Part shown: in pieces, positions 24,655-32,210 of the stretch
How positions within the stretch are numbered: position 1 is the first letter of the stretch
How the letters are laid out: the number at the start of each line of letters is the position of its first letter
From: JBOHER01 sp050701115
GTDB lineage: Bacteria > Actinomycetota > Actinomycetes > Mycobacteriales > Pseudonocardiaceae
Direction: 5' to 3'
NCBI GenBank assembly: GCA_050701115.1
Contig: JBOHER010000021.1
Coordinates: 1 to 40,571, forward strand
Length of the DNA: 40,571 nt
Made by a program: the position numbers and the translations under genes
Notes under the pieces: generated by a model
What the model saw: only the letters and a program-made list of their open reading frames with translations
What the model was told of the DNA's origin: nothing
The model's database searches: none

Positions 24655-24671
24655 TGGTATGCGGTATACCA
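24655..24671 (-). promoter_or_regulatory. GntR/FadR-type operator upstream of the MFS operon
   Basis: TGGTATGCGGTATACCA contains GGTAT and ATACC arms around a 5-bp centre and lies 58 bp upstream of the MFS start. FadR-subfamily regulators commonly bind TGGT-n-ACCA palindromes. The regulator encoded at 20389-21087 is the likely binder (inference). Confidence 0.5.
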
Positions 24672-24796
24672 AGAGTGCGGTGTGGTGCCAGTCATGTCAA
24701 GGGGCTGGAAGCAGAAAAATGGAAGCCTTTATCCGTGATGTGGAATGAGGTGAGCGTGGCTCTGGATGATTCCCGTAGCGCAGCGCACCAGATGCG

Positions 24797-24809
24797 ACTA
24801 CACTGTAGT
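24797..24809 (+). promoter_or_regulatory. Palindrome overlapping the -10 box of the toxin-antitoxin operon
   Basis: ACTACA-C-TGTAGT is a perfect 6-bp-arm palindrome immediately upstream of the antitoxin ATG (24813). It contains TACACT (24799-24804), a TAnnnT -10 box ending eight bases before the ATG. This implies a leaderless mRNA and autorepression by the antitoxin. No convincing -35 was seen. Confidence 0.55.
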
Positions 24810-24812
24810 GCC

Positions 24813-25253
24813 ATGACGTCACCACGTTCGGTCCGGTTTGATCCAGACGTACTCGACCGGCTCACCAGCTACGTGCGGGCACATCCCGGCTTGAGTGCCT
24901 CCGCGCTCACGAACCGGTTCGTAGACGAGGCGCTCCGTATGGAGGCCCACCCGGGCGTCTTCTTCCGGGAGGGTCCCGCCGGTCGGCGCGCAGTCCTAGT
25001 CGGGGGGCCCGACGTGTGGGAAGTCATCCGGTCAGTCAGGTCGGTTCGAGAGCACGAGCCAGGCCTCGGCGCCAATGAGGTCGTGGATGCTGTTGTCGAC
25101 AGCAGTGGCGTGCCAGCTCGTCTGGTCCATGTCGCGATCGACTACTGGGCCGCCCATCCCGATGAGATCGAAGAATGGATCCGCGCTGCCGACGAAGCCG
25201 AGACGGATGCCTTTGACCAATGGCAGAGGCGGCAGAAGCTGCTGGCGTCGTGA
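24813..25253 (+). CDS. Antitoxin with N-terminal RHH-like segment and C-terminal DUF433-like HTH
   Basis: A 146-residue protein. Residues 1-45 (SVRFDPDVLDRLTSYVRAH ... LTNRFVDEALRM) look like a ribbon-helix-helix unit. Residues about 95-135 (LGANEVVDAVVDSSGVPARLVHVAIDYWAAHPDEIEEWI) match the short HTH of DUF433, which is typical of antitoxins paired with DUF5615 toxins (segment shown by its ends only: LGANEVV to DEIEEWI). The ATG at 24813 follows a palindrome and -10 box with almost no leader. Its stop overlaps the toxin start (GTGA). The earlier in-frame ATG at 24621 is rejected because that region is the promoter of the divergent MFS gene. Confidence 0.75.
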   Translation: MTSPRSVRFDPDVLDRLTSYVRAHPGLSASALTNRFVDEALRMEAHPGVFFREGPAGRRAVLVGGPDVWEVIRSVRSVREHEPGLGANEVVDAVVDSSGVPARLVHVAIDYWAAHPDEIEEWIRAADEAETDAFDQWQRRQKLLAS

Positions 25254-25615
25254 CCGCTGCGCGGTTGATGCTCGACGAGATGTACCACCCCCGAGTGGCC
25301 GAAGAACTCGTCAAACGAGGTCATGAAGTCGTAGCAGTTGCCGCCGAGCCCGAACGTGTCGGCCTGCCCGATGAGCAGGTGCTGATGCACGCGACCTCGG
25401 AGGGATACGCGTTGGTCACCGAGAACGTTCGCGACTGCGAGGTGCTGCGGATGCAATGGCTCAAAGAAGGCCGTAACTGTGCAGGCTTGATCTACACACA
25501 CCGGCAAAGGTTCCCGCGTGATAAGAGATGGATGGGTCGCCTTGTTACGGCGCTGGACGAGCGCATGTCGTCGAACACAGTTCCCGCTCCAGGTGAGGTG
25601 GAGTGGTTGACATAG
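25250..25615 (+). CDS. DUF5615 PIN-like toxin
   Basis: A 121-residue protein with the DUF5615 pattern: LMLDEMYHPRVAEELVKRGHEVV (first acidic residues D9/E10), GLPDEQVLMHATSEG (acidic D/E) and ALVTENVRDCEVL (the strand that carries T-x-D-x-D in most members, here TENVRD). PIN-like toxins of this type are predicted RNases. The GTG at 25250 overlaps the antitoxin stop, so the pair is coupled. The weakened last acidic motif (E-N-x-x-D) is slightly unusual. Confidence 0.75.
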   Translation: MTAARLMLDEMYHPRVAEELVKRGHEVVAVAAEPERVGLPDEQVLMHATSEGYALVTENVRDCEVLRMQWLKEGRNCAGLIYTHRQRFPRDKRWMGRLVTALDERMSSNTVPAPGEVEWLT

Positions 25616-25642
25616 CCACCGGGTGCCACGGTCTTGCCTAGG

Positions 25643-26029
25643 TCACTCTTGCGGCGAAATGCCCTGGTACTGGCGCCACGAGGCGATGTGCGAGATGTCG
25701 GTGAGCGTCGCCGTGCGCTGGTATTCCTTGCGCAGCACCACCGCGAACGATGAGGTGCCGTCCTCCAGCTCGATCACACTCAGTTCCAGCTCGGGCGGTT
25801 CGGCGGGCAGCAGTGAATCGCGCAGGGTCTCCATCGGCAGGTCATAGAGCTCACCCGCGACCGAGACACCGCCGGAGGGCACCGGCTCGAGCGCGGGAAA
25901 GCGATCGTCGACCGAGTGGAACCGGTACTTGGGTGCGGTGCGGGTCTCCTTCACCAGCGGTGCCCCGCGCAGCTGATGATGCAGATCGCCGCCGCGCATG
26001 CCACCACCGTTAAGGAACATGTAGACCAC
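25643..26029 (-). CDS. Allophanate hydrolase C-terminal-domain-like protein
   Basis: A 128-residue stand-alone protein starting MVYMFLNGGGMRGGDLHHQL, with the gamma-glutamylcyclotransferase-like fold of the allophanate hydrolase C-terminal domain (NGGGMRGG loop, VAGELYDLP, LRDSLLPAEPPELELSVIEL). In AtzF that domain acts on a product of the amidase domain. Stand-alone versions occur in actinobacterial purine/urea gene sets. It is the last gene after allantoicase on the same strand, fitting a role in handling ureido compounds (inference). GTG at 26029 with AGGAGG five bases upstream. Confidence 0.75.
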   Translation of the reverse strand: MVYMFLNGGGMRGGDLHHQLRGAPLVKETRTAPKYRFHSVDDRFPALEPVPSGGVSVAGELYDLPMETLRDSLLPAEPPELELSVIELEDGTSSFAVVLRKEYQRTATLTDISHIASWRQYQGISPQE

Positions 26030-26065
26030 TGGTGCCTCCTTGCCGGATCAAATGGGGGTGGGGGT

Positions 26066-26120
26066 CGAGCTGAAGGTGGCCTCCGGTGCCAAATATGCAC
26101 TCAAGGCCACCTTCAGCTCG
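26066..26120. repeat. Perfect 17-bp inverted repeat between allantoicase and the next gene
   Basis: CGAGCTGAAGGTGGCCT (26066-26082) and AGGCCACCTTCAGCTCG (26104-26120) pair perfectly around a 21-nt AT-richer loop. On the minus strand this lies 15 nt after the allantoicase stop and before the small downstream gene. It could act as a partial terminator or mRNA-stabilising hairpin. Confidence 0.75.
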
Positions 26121-26135
26121 CTTGAGCCGTGCGGG

Positions 26136-27326
26136 TTACCGTCCCAGAAGAAGGAATCGCGCCGTGTCGGCGGCCTCCCCGGACACACCCGCCGAATCCA
26201 GTGCAGCGCGCACCCCACCGGAATCGGCCAGGGGCCGCTTCGAGGCGACGACATCGGCGGACTCGGAGCTGAGCCCGGCTCCCTCAACCAGCACCGCCGA
26301 AGCGCGGCCGGCGGGCAGCCGGTCGTACCAGGCCAGGCCGACCCGCTCCCGTCCCGCGGCAGTGAGCTCCCCGTAGACCCGCAGCCGAGCGAAGCCGCCA
26401 TCGGGGTAGACGTCGATACGGACATGCTTGACCGGTACGTCGACCGAGACGCGGAACTGGTGCCGAGTGTCGGGCTGAAGGCGGGTGCGGCCAATCAGCT
26501 CGACCCACTCGTCCGGACGGTCCGGGTCAGCCCCACCGGTCAGCCGGAACCAGCCGGGCGCATTGCCTTTGAAGTGCGTGGTGTCCACCTCTACCTTGCG
26601 CACCACACCCTCCTGTGCCAGCCGGACACTGACCCAATCGTTGGCGTCATCGCGCCTGCGGGCCGTCTCCCAACCTTCACCCATCACCCGTGCGTTCCCG
26701 GGCAGCAGCAGGTTGTTGGGGGAGGAGTAGAAGCGGTTGGAGCAGTCGGTGACCGTGCCCCCGTTCTCCAGCGCGGCCAGGTCCAGCGGGACGCCGGTGA
26801 ACCACCGAGGGTCAGGTACCACCTCGCCGTGCACTCGGAGCCGGGCGACACCGCCGTCCGGGAAGATGTTCAGCCGAACGTGGGTGAACCGCTGCTCCGA
26901 ACCGACTTGGAACAGGTTGCTGGCATCCCCCCGAAGTCCGGAACGGGGCACGATCTGCACCCACTCCACAGCGTCGTCGAGCAACTCGTCCGGCGATGGG
27001 TAACCCGCGACCGACGCGGCTTCGATCGAGCACTGCTCGGGAAAGTTGCCCTTGAAGAACGCGGTGTCCACCGTGACCCCGCGAATCACGCCGGGCGCGC
27101 CCAGCCGCACAATCGCCCAGTCGTGCCCGGGTTCCCGCCTGCGCCGGGTCTCCCACCCGTCGTAGACCTGGCCCTTGTGGCCGAAGGTGTGCGGGTGGAA
27201 CACCGCGGGCTCGGGATTGAGCAGATTCTCCTTCTCGGCAAAGAACTCGTCATTGGCGGCAACGACCGCGCCGCCCAGCATGCGACCGGCAAGGTCGGGC
27301 AGCTCGGTTACACCTGTGCTGATCAT
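26136..27326 (-). CDS. alc: Allantoicase with an additional C-terminal tail
   Basis: Allantoicase splits allantoate into ureidoglycolate and urea in uric-acid catabolism. The 396 residues contain two homologous beta-jelly-roll halves. The first spans about 15-170 (GWETRRRREPGHDWAIVRLG, VTVDTAFFKGNFPE, THVRLNIFPDGGVARLRVHG) and the second about 190-335 (GWETARRRDDANDWVSVRLA, VEVDTTHFKGNAPG, KHVRIDVYPDGGFARLRVYG). Most allantoicases stop at about 330-345. Here some 60 residues follow (GLAWYDRLPAGRA ... VASKRPLAD) that weakly recall the start of OHCU decarboxylase. GGAGGAG lies just before the ATG. It is downstream of the glycerate kinase gene in the same operon. Confidence 0.9.
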   Translation of the reverse strand: MISTGVTELPDLAGRMLGGAVVAANDEFFAEKENLLNPEPAVFHPHTFGHKGQVYDGWETRRRREPGHDWAIVRLGAPGVIRGVTVDTAFFKGNFPEQCSIEAASVAGYPSPDELLDDAVEWVQIVPRSGLRGDASNLFQVGSEQRFTHVRLNIFPDGGVARLRVHGEVVPDPRWFTGVPLDLAALENGGTVTDCSNRFYSSPNNLLLPGNARVMGEGWETARRRDDANDWVSVRLAQEGVVRKVEVDTTHFKGNAPGWFRLTGGADPDRPDEWVELIGRTRLQPDTRHQFRVSVDVPVKHVRIDVYPDGGFARLRVYGELTAAGRERVGLAWYDRLPAGRASAVLVEGAGLSSESADVVASKRPLADSGGVRAALDSAGVSGEAADTARFLLLGR

Positions 27327-27352
27327 CGGTCTCCTCCGGCGGGCTCTCGCAT

Positions 27353-27378
27353 GCGGTCATATGTCGACAGATGACCGC
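27353..27378. promoter_or_regulatory. Inverted repeat between glycerate kinase and allantoicase genes
   Basis: GCGGTCAT (27353-27360) and ATGACCGC (27371-27378) are perfect arms around ATGTCGACAG. The site is 26 bp upstream of the allantoicase start and just after the kinase stop (27385). It may be an operator, a weak terminator or a processing hairpin. Confidence 0.4.
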
Positions 27379-27384
27379 GCGCTG

Positions 27385-28494
27385 TCATGGGCATTCTCTC
27401 GCAAGTCGTTCGGCGGCAAGGCGTTCCAGCAATGGTCCGGCCTCGGCGATGCAGCGTGCGGAATCGGGTTCGATGTCGGTGAGTGCGAAGGCTCCCGCGA
27501 ACCCCGCTTCGACCAGTTCGGTGCCGGTCAGCAGGCAGCGGCCTGCCACGGCGATCACCGGCACTCCGGCCGCGCGGGCGGCTGCGGCCACTCCGACCGG
27601 AGCCTTGCCGCGCAGGGTCTGCTCGTCGAGGGAACCCTCCCCGGTGATCACCAGCGAAGCGCCCCTCAGGTGCTGGGGGAAGCCGACCAGGTCGAGCAGG
27701 TACTCGATACCAGGACGCACCTTCGCGCCCAGCACGGCCAGCGCGGCGAAGCCGACGCCGCCGGCCGCGCCCGCGCCCGGCTGTTCGGCGATGTCGCTGT
27801 CGAGGACCTCGGCCAGCCGACCCAGCCCAGCGTCGAGCAACCTGACCTGCTCGGCGGTCGCACCTTTCTGCGGACCATAGACCGCGGCGGCTCCGTGCGG
27901 TCCGAGCAGCGGGTTGTCCACGTCGCCGGCGACCACGATGTCGGCTTTCCCGACGGCCGGGTGCAGGCCGGAGGCGTCGACGCGGGCGAGTTGGCGCAGC
28001 GCGGCGCCGCCAGGGGGCAGGTCGCCGCCGTCGTCATCCAGCAGGCGGACACCGAGGGCCTGCAGCATCCCGGCTCCGCCGTCGGTACAGGCACTGCCGC
28101 CAAGGCCGAGCACGATGCTGCGGCACCCGCCGTCCAGCGCGGTGCGGATGACCTCGCCGGTACCCATCGAGCTGGCCGTCATGGGTGCGAGCTCCCCGCC
28201 GGGCAGCCTGGCCAGCCCGGAGATATCAGCCAACTCGACAACCGCGACGCCGTCCCGTTCGGCGTAGGCGGTGTGTACCGGCACTCCGGTCGGGCCGGTC
28301 GCACGCACCGGCATTCGGTGGAAGCCACCGGCCAGCGCCGCGTCCAGCGTGCCGTCGCCGCCATCGGCCACCGGCACCTCGCGGACGGCCAGTTCGGGGC
28401 GGCCCCGGCGCAGGCCTGCCGCGAGGTGCGCGGCGACCTGCGAAGCGGAGAGTGAGCCCTTGAACTTGTCCGGGGCGATCAGTACGTGGTTCAT
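27385..28494 (-). CDS. glxK: Glycerate 2-kinase (GlxK/GarK family)
   Basis: A 369-residue kinase that phosphorylates D-glycerate, yielding 2-phosphoglycerate in this family. It shows the family N-terminus IAPDKFKGSLSA, then VADGGDGTLDA, GLGGSACTDGGAGMLQALG, GDVDNPLLGP, AAVYGPQKGA and ITGEGSLDEQTLRGKAP. It completes the glycerate route from glyoxylate. Its ATG overlaps the gcl stop (28491-28494), giving tight coupling. Confidence 0.93.
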   Translation of the reverse strand: MNHVLIAPDKFKGSLSASQVAAHLAAGLRRGRPELAVREVPVADGGDGTLDAALAGGFHRMPVRATGPTGVPVHTAYAERDGVAVVELADISGLARLPGGELAPMTASSMGTGEVIRTALDGGCRSIVLGLGGSACTDGGAGMLQALGVRLLDDDGGDLPPGGAALRQLARVDASGLHPAVGKADIVVAGDVDNPLLGPHGAAAVYGPQKGATAEQVRLLDAGLGRLAEVLDSDIAEQPGAGAAGGVGFAALAVLGAKVRPGIEYLLDLVGFPQHLRGASLVITGEGSLDEQTLRGKAPVGVAAAARAAGVPVIAVAGRCLLTGTELVEAGFAGAFALTDIEPDSARCIAEAGPLLERLAAERLARECP

Positions 28495-30269
28495 GAGTCC
28501 AGCACAGCGATGGCCGTGGGGGCGTGTTCGGGGTTGGTGGCCAGTTCCTCGAACTCGGAGATGTTGTCGATCTCGGTGCCCATCGCGATGTTGGTGACGC
28601 GTTCCAGGATGACCTCGACGAGCACCGGGACCCGGTGTTGTGCCATCAGTTTGCGCGCTTCGTCGAAGGCGGGCACCAGGTCGTCGGGATCGGTCACCCG
28701 GATCGCCTTGCAGCCAAGCCCTTCGGCGACCTTCACGTGGTCGACGCCGTAGGAGCCCAGTTCGGGGGAGTTGATGTTCTCGAAGGACAGCTGCACGCAG
28801 TAGTCCATGTCGAACCCGCGTTGGGCCTGCCGGATCAGCCCCAGGTAGGAGTTGTTCACCACGACGTGAATGTAGGGCAAGTTGAATTGGGCGCCGACGG
28901 CGAGTTCTTCGATCATGAACTGGAAGTCATAGTCGCCGGACAGCGCGACCACGGTGGCCTCCGGGTCGGCCTTGCACACTCCGAGCGCCGCCGGGGCGGT
29001 CCACCCGAGCGGGCCGGCCTGCCCGCAGTTGATCCAATGCCGCGGCCGGTAGACGTGCAGGAACTGGGCGCCGGCGATCTGGGACAGCCCGATTGTGCTG
29101 ACGTAGCGGGTGTCCGGACCGAAGGCCTGATTCATGCCCTCGTAGACCCGTTGCGGTTTGATCGGCACCGTGTCGAAGTGGGTCCGCCGGTGCATGGTGC
29201 GCTTGCGGCGTTGACAGTCGCGCACCCAGTCGCCGCGGTCGGGCAGTGTGCCGTCCCGCCGCCGCTCGCGGGCCACCTCGATGAACAGCCGCAGTGCCGC
29301 ACCCGCGTCCGAGGTGATGCCGTAGTCCGGGGCGAACACCCGGCCGATCTGGGTGGGTTCGATGTCGACGTGCACGAAGGTGCGGCCCTGGGTGTAGGTG
29401 TCCAGCCCGCCGGTGTGCCGGTTGGCCCACCGGTTGCCGATCCCCAGCACGAAGTCGGATGCCAGCAGGGTCGCGTTGCCGTACCGGTGCGCGGTCTGCA
29501 GGCCGGCCATGCCGGCCATCAGCGGGTGGTCGTCGGGGAAGCTGCCCCAGCCCATCAGGGTGGGGATCACCGGCACGTCGACCAGTTCGGCGAACTCGAC
29601 GAGTTCGGCGTCGGCGTCGGCGTTGATCACTCCGCCGCCCGCCACGATCAGCGGACGCTCCGCGCGCACCAGCATGTCGAGGGCCTTCTCGATCTGCGCC
29701 CGGCTCGCTGCGGGCCGGTACACCGGCAGCGGCTGGTAGGTGTCGGGGTCGAAGTCGATCTCGGCCAGCTGCACGTCGACCGGCAGGTCGATCAACACCG
29801 GTCCGGGACGGCCGGAGCGCATCTCGTGGAAGGCCTGGGCGAAGACGCCGGGCACCTGCGCGGGCTCCAGGACGGTGACCGCCAGCTTGGTCAGGGAGGA
29901 GGCGATGGCGGTGATGTCGACGGCCTGGAAGTCCTCCTTGTGCAGCCGGGCGCGTGGTGCCTGCCCGGTGATGCACAGGATCGGGATCGAGTCGGCCGAA
30001 GCCGAGTACAGGCCGGTGATCATGTCGGTGCCTGCGGGACCGGAGGTGCCGATGCACACGCCGATGTTGCCCGCCTTGGTTCTGGTGTAGCCCTCGGCCA
30101 TGTGCGACGCACCTTCCACGTGCCGCGCGAGCACGTGGTCGATGCCGCCGCTGGCGCGCATCGCGGCGTAGAACGGGTTGATCGCGGCGCCCGGGACGCC
30201 GAACGCGTTGGTCACACCCTCACGCTTGAGGATCTCCACTGCCGCGCGGGCGGCCGTCATTCGAGGCAT
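28491..30269 (-). CDS. gcl: Glyoxylate carboligase (tartronate-semialdehyde synthase)
   Basis: This ThDP-dependent enzyme joins two glyoxylates, releasing CO2, to give tartronate semialdehyde. The 592 residues match Gcl along their length. The ThDP-activating Glu found in nearly all relatives is replaced by V51 (LARHVEGASHMAEGY), the diagnostic and exactly conserved position of E. coli Gcl. The ThDP/Mg motif is GDYDFQF...NNSYLG and the FAD-binding middle domain is present (PVIPTLMGWGSFPDDHPL). Position between the reductase and kinase genes gives the classic glycerate pathway order. Confidence 0.95.
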   Translation of the reverse strand: MPRMTAARAAVEILKREGVTNAFGVPGAAINPFYAAMRASGGIDHVLARHVEGASHMAEGYTRTKAGNIGVCIGTSGPAGTDMITGLYSASADSIPILCITGQAPRARLHKEDFQAVDITAIASSLTKLAVTVLEPAQVPGVFAQAFHEMRSGRPGPVLIDLPVDVQLAEIDFDPDTYQPLPVYRPAASRAQIEKALDMLVRAERPLIVAGGGVINADADAELVEFAELVDVPVIPTLMGWGSFPDDHPLMAGMAGLQTAHRYGNATLLASDFVLGIGNRWANRHTGGLDTYTQGRTFVHVDIEPTQIGRVFAPDYGITSDAGAALRLFIEVARERRRDGTLPDRGDWVRDCQRRKRTMHRRTHFDTVPIKPQRVYEGMNQAFGPDTRYVSTIGLSQIAGAQFLHVYRPRHWINCGQAGPLGWTAPAALGVCKADPEATVVALSGDYDFQFMIEELAVGAQFNLPYIHVVVNNSYLGLIRQAQRGFDMDYCVQLSFENINSPELGSYGVDHVKVAEGLGCKAIRVTDPDDLVPAFDEARKLMAQHRVPVLVEVILERVTNIAMGTEIDNISEFEELATNPEHAPTAIAVLDS

Positions 30270-30297
30270 GGTGGCTCCTGGGTCAGGTGGTTGCGGC

Positions 30298-30352
30298 CGG
30301 TATGAAGGGAGCTTTGGTGCGCATCATGCGCACCAAAGGTCCCTTCATACCG
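30298..30352. repeat. Near-perfect 55-bp palindrome at the reductase-gcl junction
   Basis: Left arm 30298-30324 and right arm 30326-30352 match in 26 of 27 positions around a single central base. It contains the last codons and stop of the tartronate semialdehyde reductase gene and ends 29 bp before the gcl start. In RNA it would form a very stable hairpin able to attenuate or separate gcl expression. Confidence 0.85.
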
Positions 30353-31241
30353 ATTGGCGGCGGGCGGGGGTGGCACTGAGCTCTTCGACTAGCTTGAGTA
30401 GGCCGGAGTGGTCCAGGCCGCCGTCGCCGCGGTGCACCATTGCGGCGACGAGCTGCGAGACGACCGCGCCGAGCGGGATGGCCACGCCTGCCTCGCGGGC
30501 GGCGGCCTGGACGATGCCCAGGTCCTTGTGGTGCAGCGCCAGCCGGAAGCCCGGGGTGAAGTCGCGCTTGAGCATCCCAGCGGCCTTGCGGTCCAGGATC
30601 GCGTTTCCTGCCAGGCCGCCGGCCAGCACTGTGACTGCCGCTTCGGTGTCCACGCCGTGCGCTTCGAGGAACACGATGGATTCGGCGACCAGCTCGATGG
30701 TGCCTGCCACGATCAGCTGGTTGGCCGCCTTGACCGTCTGGCCCGCACCCGCAGGGCCGACGTGCACGACGGTTTTTCCGACAACGTCGAGGATCGGTTT
30801 CGCGGCAGCGAAGGCGGCTTCCTCGCCACCGACCATGATCGACAGGGTGCCGTTGATGGCGCCTTGTTCGCCACCGCTGACCGGCGCGTCGACCGCGCGG
30901 ACACCCTGGGCCGTCGCGGCTTCGGCCACCGCCCGCGAGGTGTCGGGGCGGATGGTGCTGCAGTCGATGTAGAGCAGGTCGTCCTTGGCGTTGGCCAGGA
31001 TGCCGTCCTCGCCGAGCGCGACCTCGGAGACGTCGGGGGAGTCCGGCAGCATGGTGATGACGACATCGGCATCACGCACGGCTTCGGCGACCGACTCTGC
31101 CGCGCGGCCGCCGAGTTCGTGGAGCCGATCGATGGCATCCCTGCTCAAGTTGTAGCCGATCACGTCGTAACCGGCGTTGACGAGGTTGGCGGCCATCGGG
31201 CCGCCCATGATGCCGAGTCCGATGAATCCCACGGTGGTCAT
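30345..31241 (-). CDS. glxR: 2-hydroxy-3-oxopropionate (tartronate semialdehyde) reductase
   Basis: A 298-residue NAD(P)-dependent beta-hydroxyacid dehydrogenase reducing tartronate semialdehyde to D-glycerate. Rossmann motif TVGFIGLGIMGGPMAANL at the N-terminus, substrate-binding DAPVSGGEQGA (about 118-128) and the catalytic Lys in QTVKAANQLIVAG. The ATG at 31241 is chosen over an upstream in-frame start because AAAGGA lies eight bases before it. It follows hyi by 14 nt. The stop codon is embedded in a long palindrome. Confidence 0.92.
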   Translation of the reverse strand: MTTVGFIGLGIMGGPMAANLVNAGYDVIGYNLSRDAIDRLHELGGRAAESVAEAVRDADVVITMLPDSPDVSEVALGEDGILANAKDDLLYIDCSTIRPDTSRAVAEAATAQGVRAVDAPVSGGEQGAINGTLSIMVGGEEAAFAAAKPILDVVGKTVVHVGPAGAGQTVKAANQLIVAGTIELVAESIVFLEAHGVDTEAAVTVLAGGLAGNAILDRKAAGMLKRDFTPGFRLALHHKDLGIVQAAAREAGVAIPLGAVVSQLVAAMVHRGDGGLDHSGLLKLVEELSATPARRQSV

Positions 31242-31255
31242 GGATGAGGTCCTTT

Positions 31256-32059
31256 CTACTTGGTGAGCCATGCGAAGCTGTCCGCGCTGGCGCCGGAGGG
31301 CTTGTACTCGAGTCCGATCCAGCCGCGATAGCCATGGGCGTCGAGTTGGTTCAGGTAGCGATCGAGGTCCAGTTCGCCGGTGCCCGGTTCGTGGCGACCG
31401 GGAGCGTCGGCGATCTGCACGTGGGCGATCCGGTCGGCGCAGGTGTCGATCACCCGCTCGACGTCGTCGCCGTTGACGTGCAGGTGGTAGAGGTCGGCCA
31501 ACAGGCCCGCGTTGGTCGCTCCGCGGGCGTGCACCCGGTCGATCACCGCGATCGCATCCGCGGCGGTACGCAGCGGATAGCTGGGTGCCCCGCTGACCGG
31601 CTCCACCAGCACTGTGCCGCCGACCCGGGCTACGCTCTTGGCCGCGTGCACCAGGTTCTCGACGGCCAGCTCGTCCTGCGCCCTCGGGTCGGCCCCCTCG
31701 ATCCGGTTGCCGTAGAGCGCGTTGAACGCTCGGCAGCCGGTCCGCTCAGCGATCGCCGCCACCACCTCGGCGTTGTCCCGCAACTCCTGCTCCCGGCCAG
31801 GCCAGGACACCACACCACGATCACCGGCAGGCATGTCGCCCGCGAAGAAATTCAGGCCCACCAGGGCGACCCCGGCGTCACCGACCGCGGCCACGAACTC
31901 GTCCACCCGCGCCTGCGACGGCACCGCCTCGGCGAACGGCCACCAGAACTCCACCGCACCGAACCCAGCGGCCCTGGCGGCAGCTGGACGCTCAAGCACC
32001 GGCAACTCGGTGAACAAGATCGAGCAGTTCACCCCGAAGCGGTCGGCACACGGACTCAT
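31256..32059 (-). CDS. hyi: Hydroxypyruvate isomerase
   Basis: A 267-residue TIM-barrel enzyme interconverting hydroxypyruvate and tartronate semialdehyde. It opens FGVNCSILFTELPVLERPAAA, then AGFGAVEFWWPFAE, LVGLNFFAGDMPAGDRG, LLADLYHLHVNGDDVE and IAHVQIADAPGRHEPGTGE, with the Glu, Asp, His and Glu metal ligands of the family in place. It is the first gene of the minus-strand glyoxylate operon, reading out from a double operator-like site at 32073-32108. Confidence 0.92.
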   Translation of the reverse strand: MSPCADRFGVNCSILFTELPVLERPAAARAAGFGAVEFWWPFAEAVPSQARVDEFVAAVGDAGVALVGLNFFAGDMPAGDRGVVSWPGREQELRDNAEVVAAIAERTGCRAFNALYGNRIEGADPRAQDELAVENLVHAAKSVARVGGTVLVEPVSGAPSYPLRTAADAIAVIDRVHARGATNAGLLADLYHLHVNGDDVERVIDTCADRIAHVQIADAPGRHEPGTGELDLDRYLNQLDAHGYRGWIGLEYKPSGASADSFAWLTK

Positions 32060-32072
32060 TCATCTCACCAGC

Positions 32073-32108
32073 TTTCACAATACGGAATCATAGTTCTGTT
32101 TTGTGAAA
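32073..32108 (-). promoter_or_regulatory. Paired operator-like sites upstream of hyi
   Basis: TTTCACAATACGGAA (32073-32087) and TTCTGTTTTGTGAAA (32094-32108) are near-inverse copies (13 of 15 matching) separated by TCATAG. Each resembles the aceB and dctA spacer sequences. They lie 14-49 bp upstream of the hyi start, consistent with repression of the glyoxylate operon by the adjacent IclR protein (inference). Confidence 0.6.
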
Positions 32109-32156
32109 ACTATACGGCCAACCTGCGACGCGCGTCAAGTAACGGGGCAACGCAAC

Positions 32157-32185
32157 AGACCGCTCGCCGATGTGCCGAGCGGTCT
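32157..32185 (-). terminator. Hairpin terminator of the iclR gene
   Basis: AGACCGCTCG (32157-32166) pairs perfectly with CGAGCGGTCT (32176-32185) around a 9-nt loop, 26 nt beyond the regulator's stop codon. Confidence 0.7.
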
Positions 32186-32210
32186 CGGTGCGTGCCTGGT
32201 GTTCTGGTGA

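Noticed and set aside
28524..30305. Long open frame on the plus strand opposite gcl
   Set aside because: The minus strand encodes full-length Gcl with all motifs. The opposite frame is Val/Asp/Gly/Arg-rich antisense coding typical of high-GC DNA.
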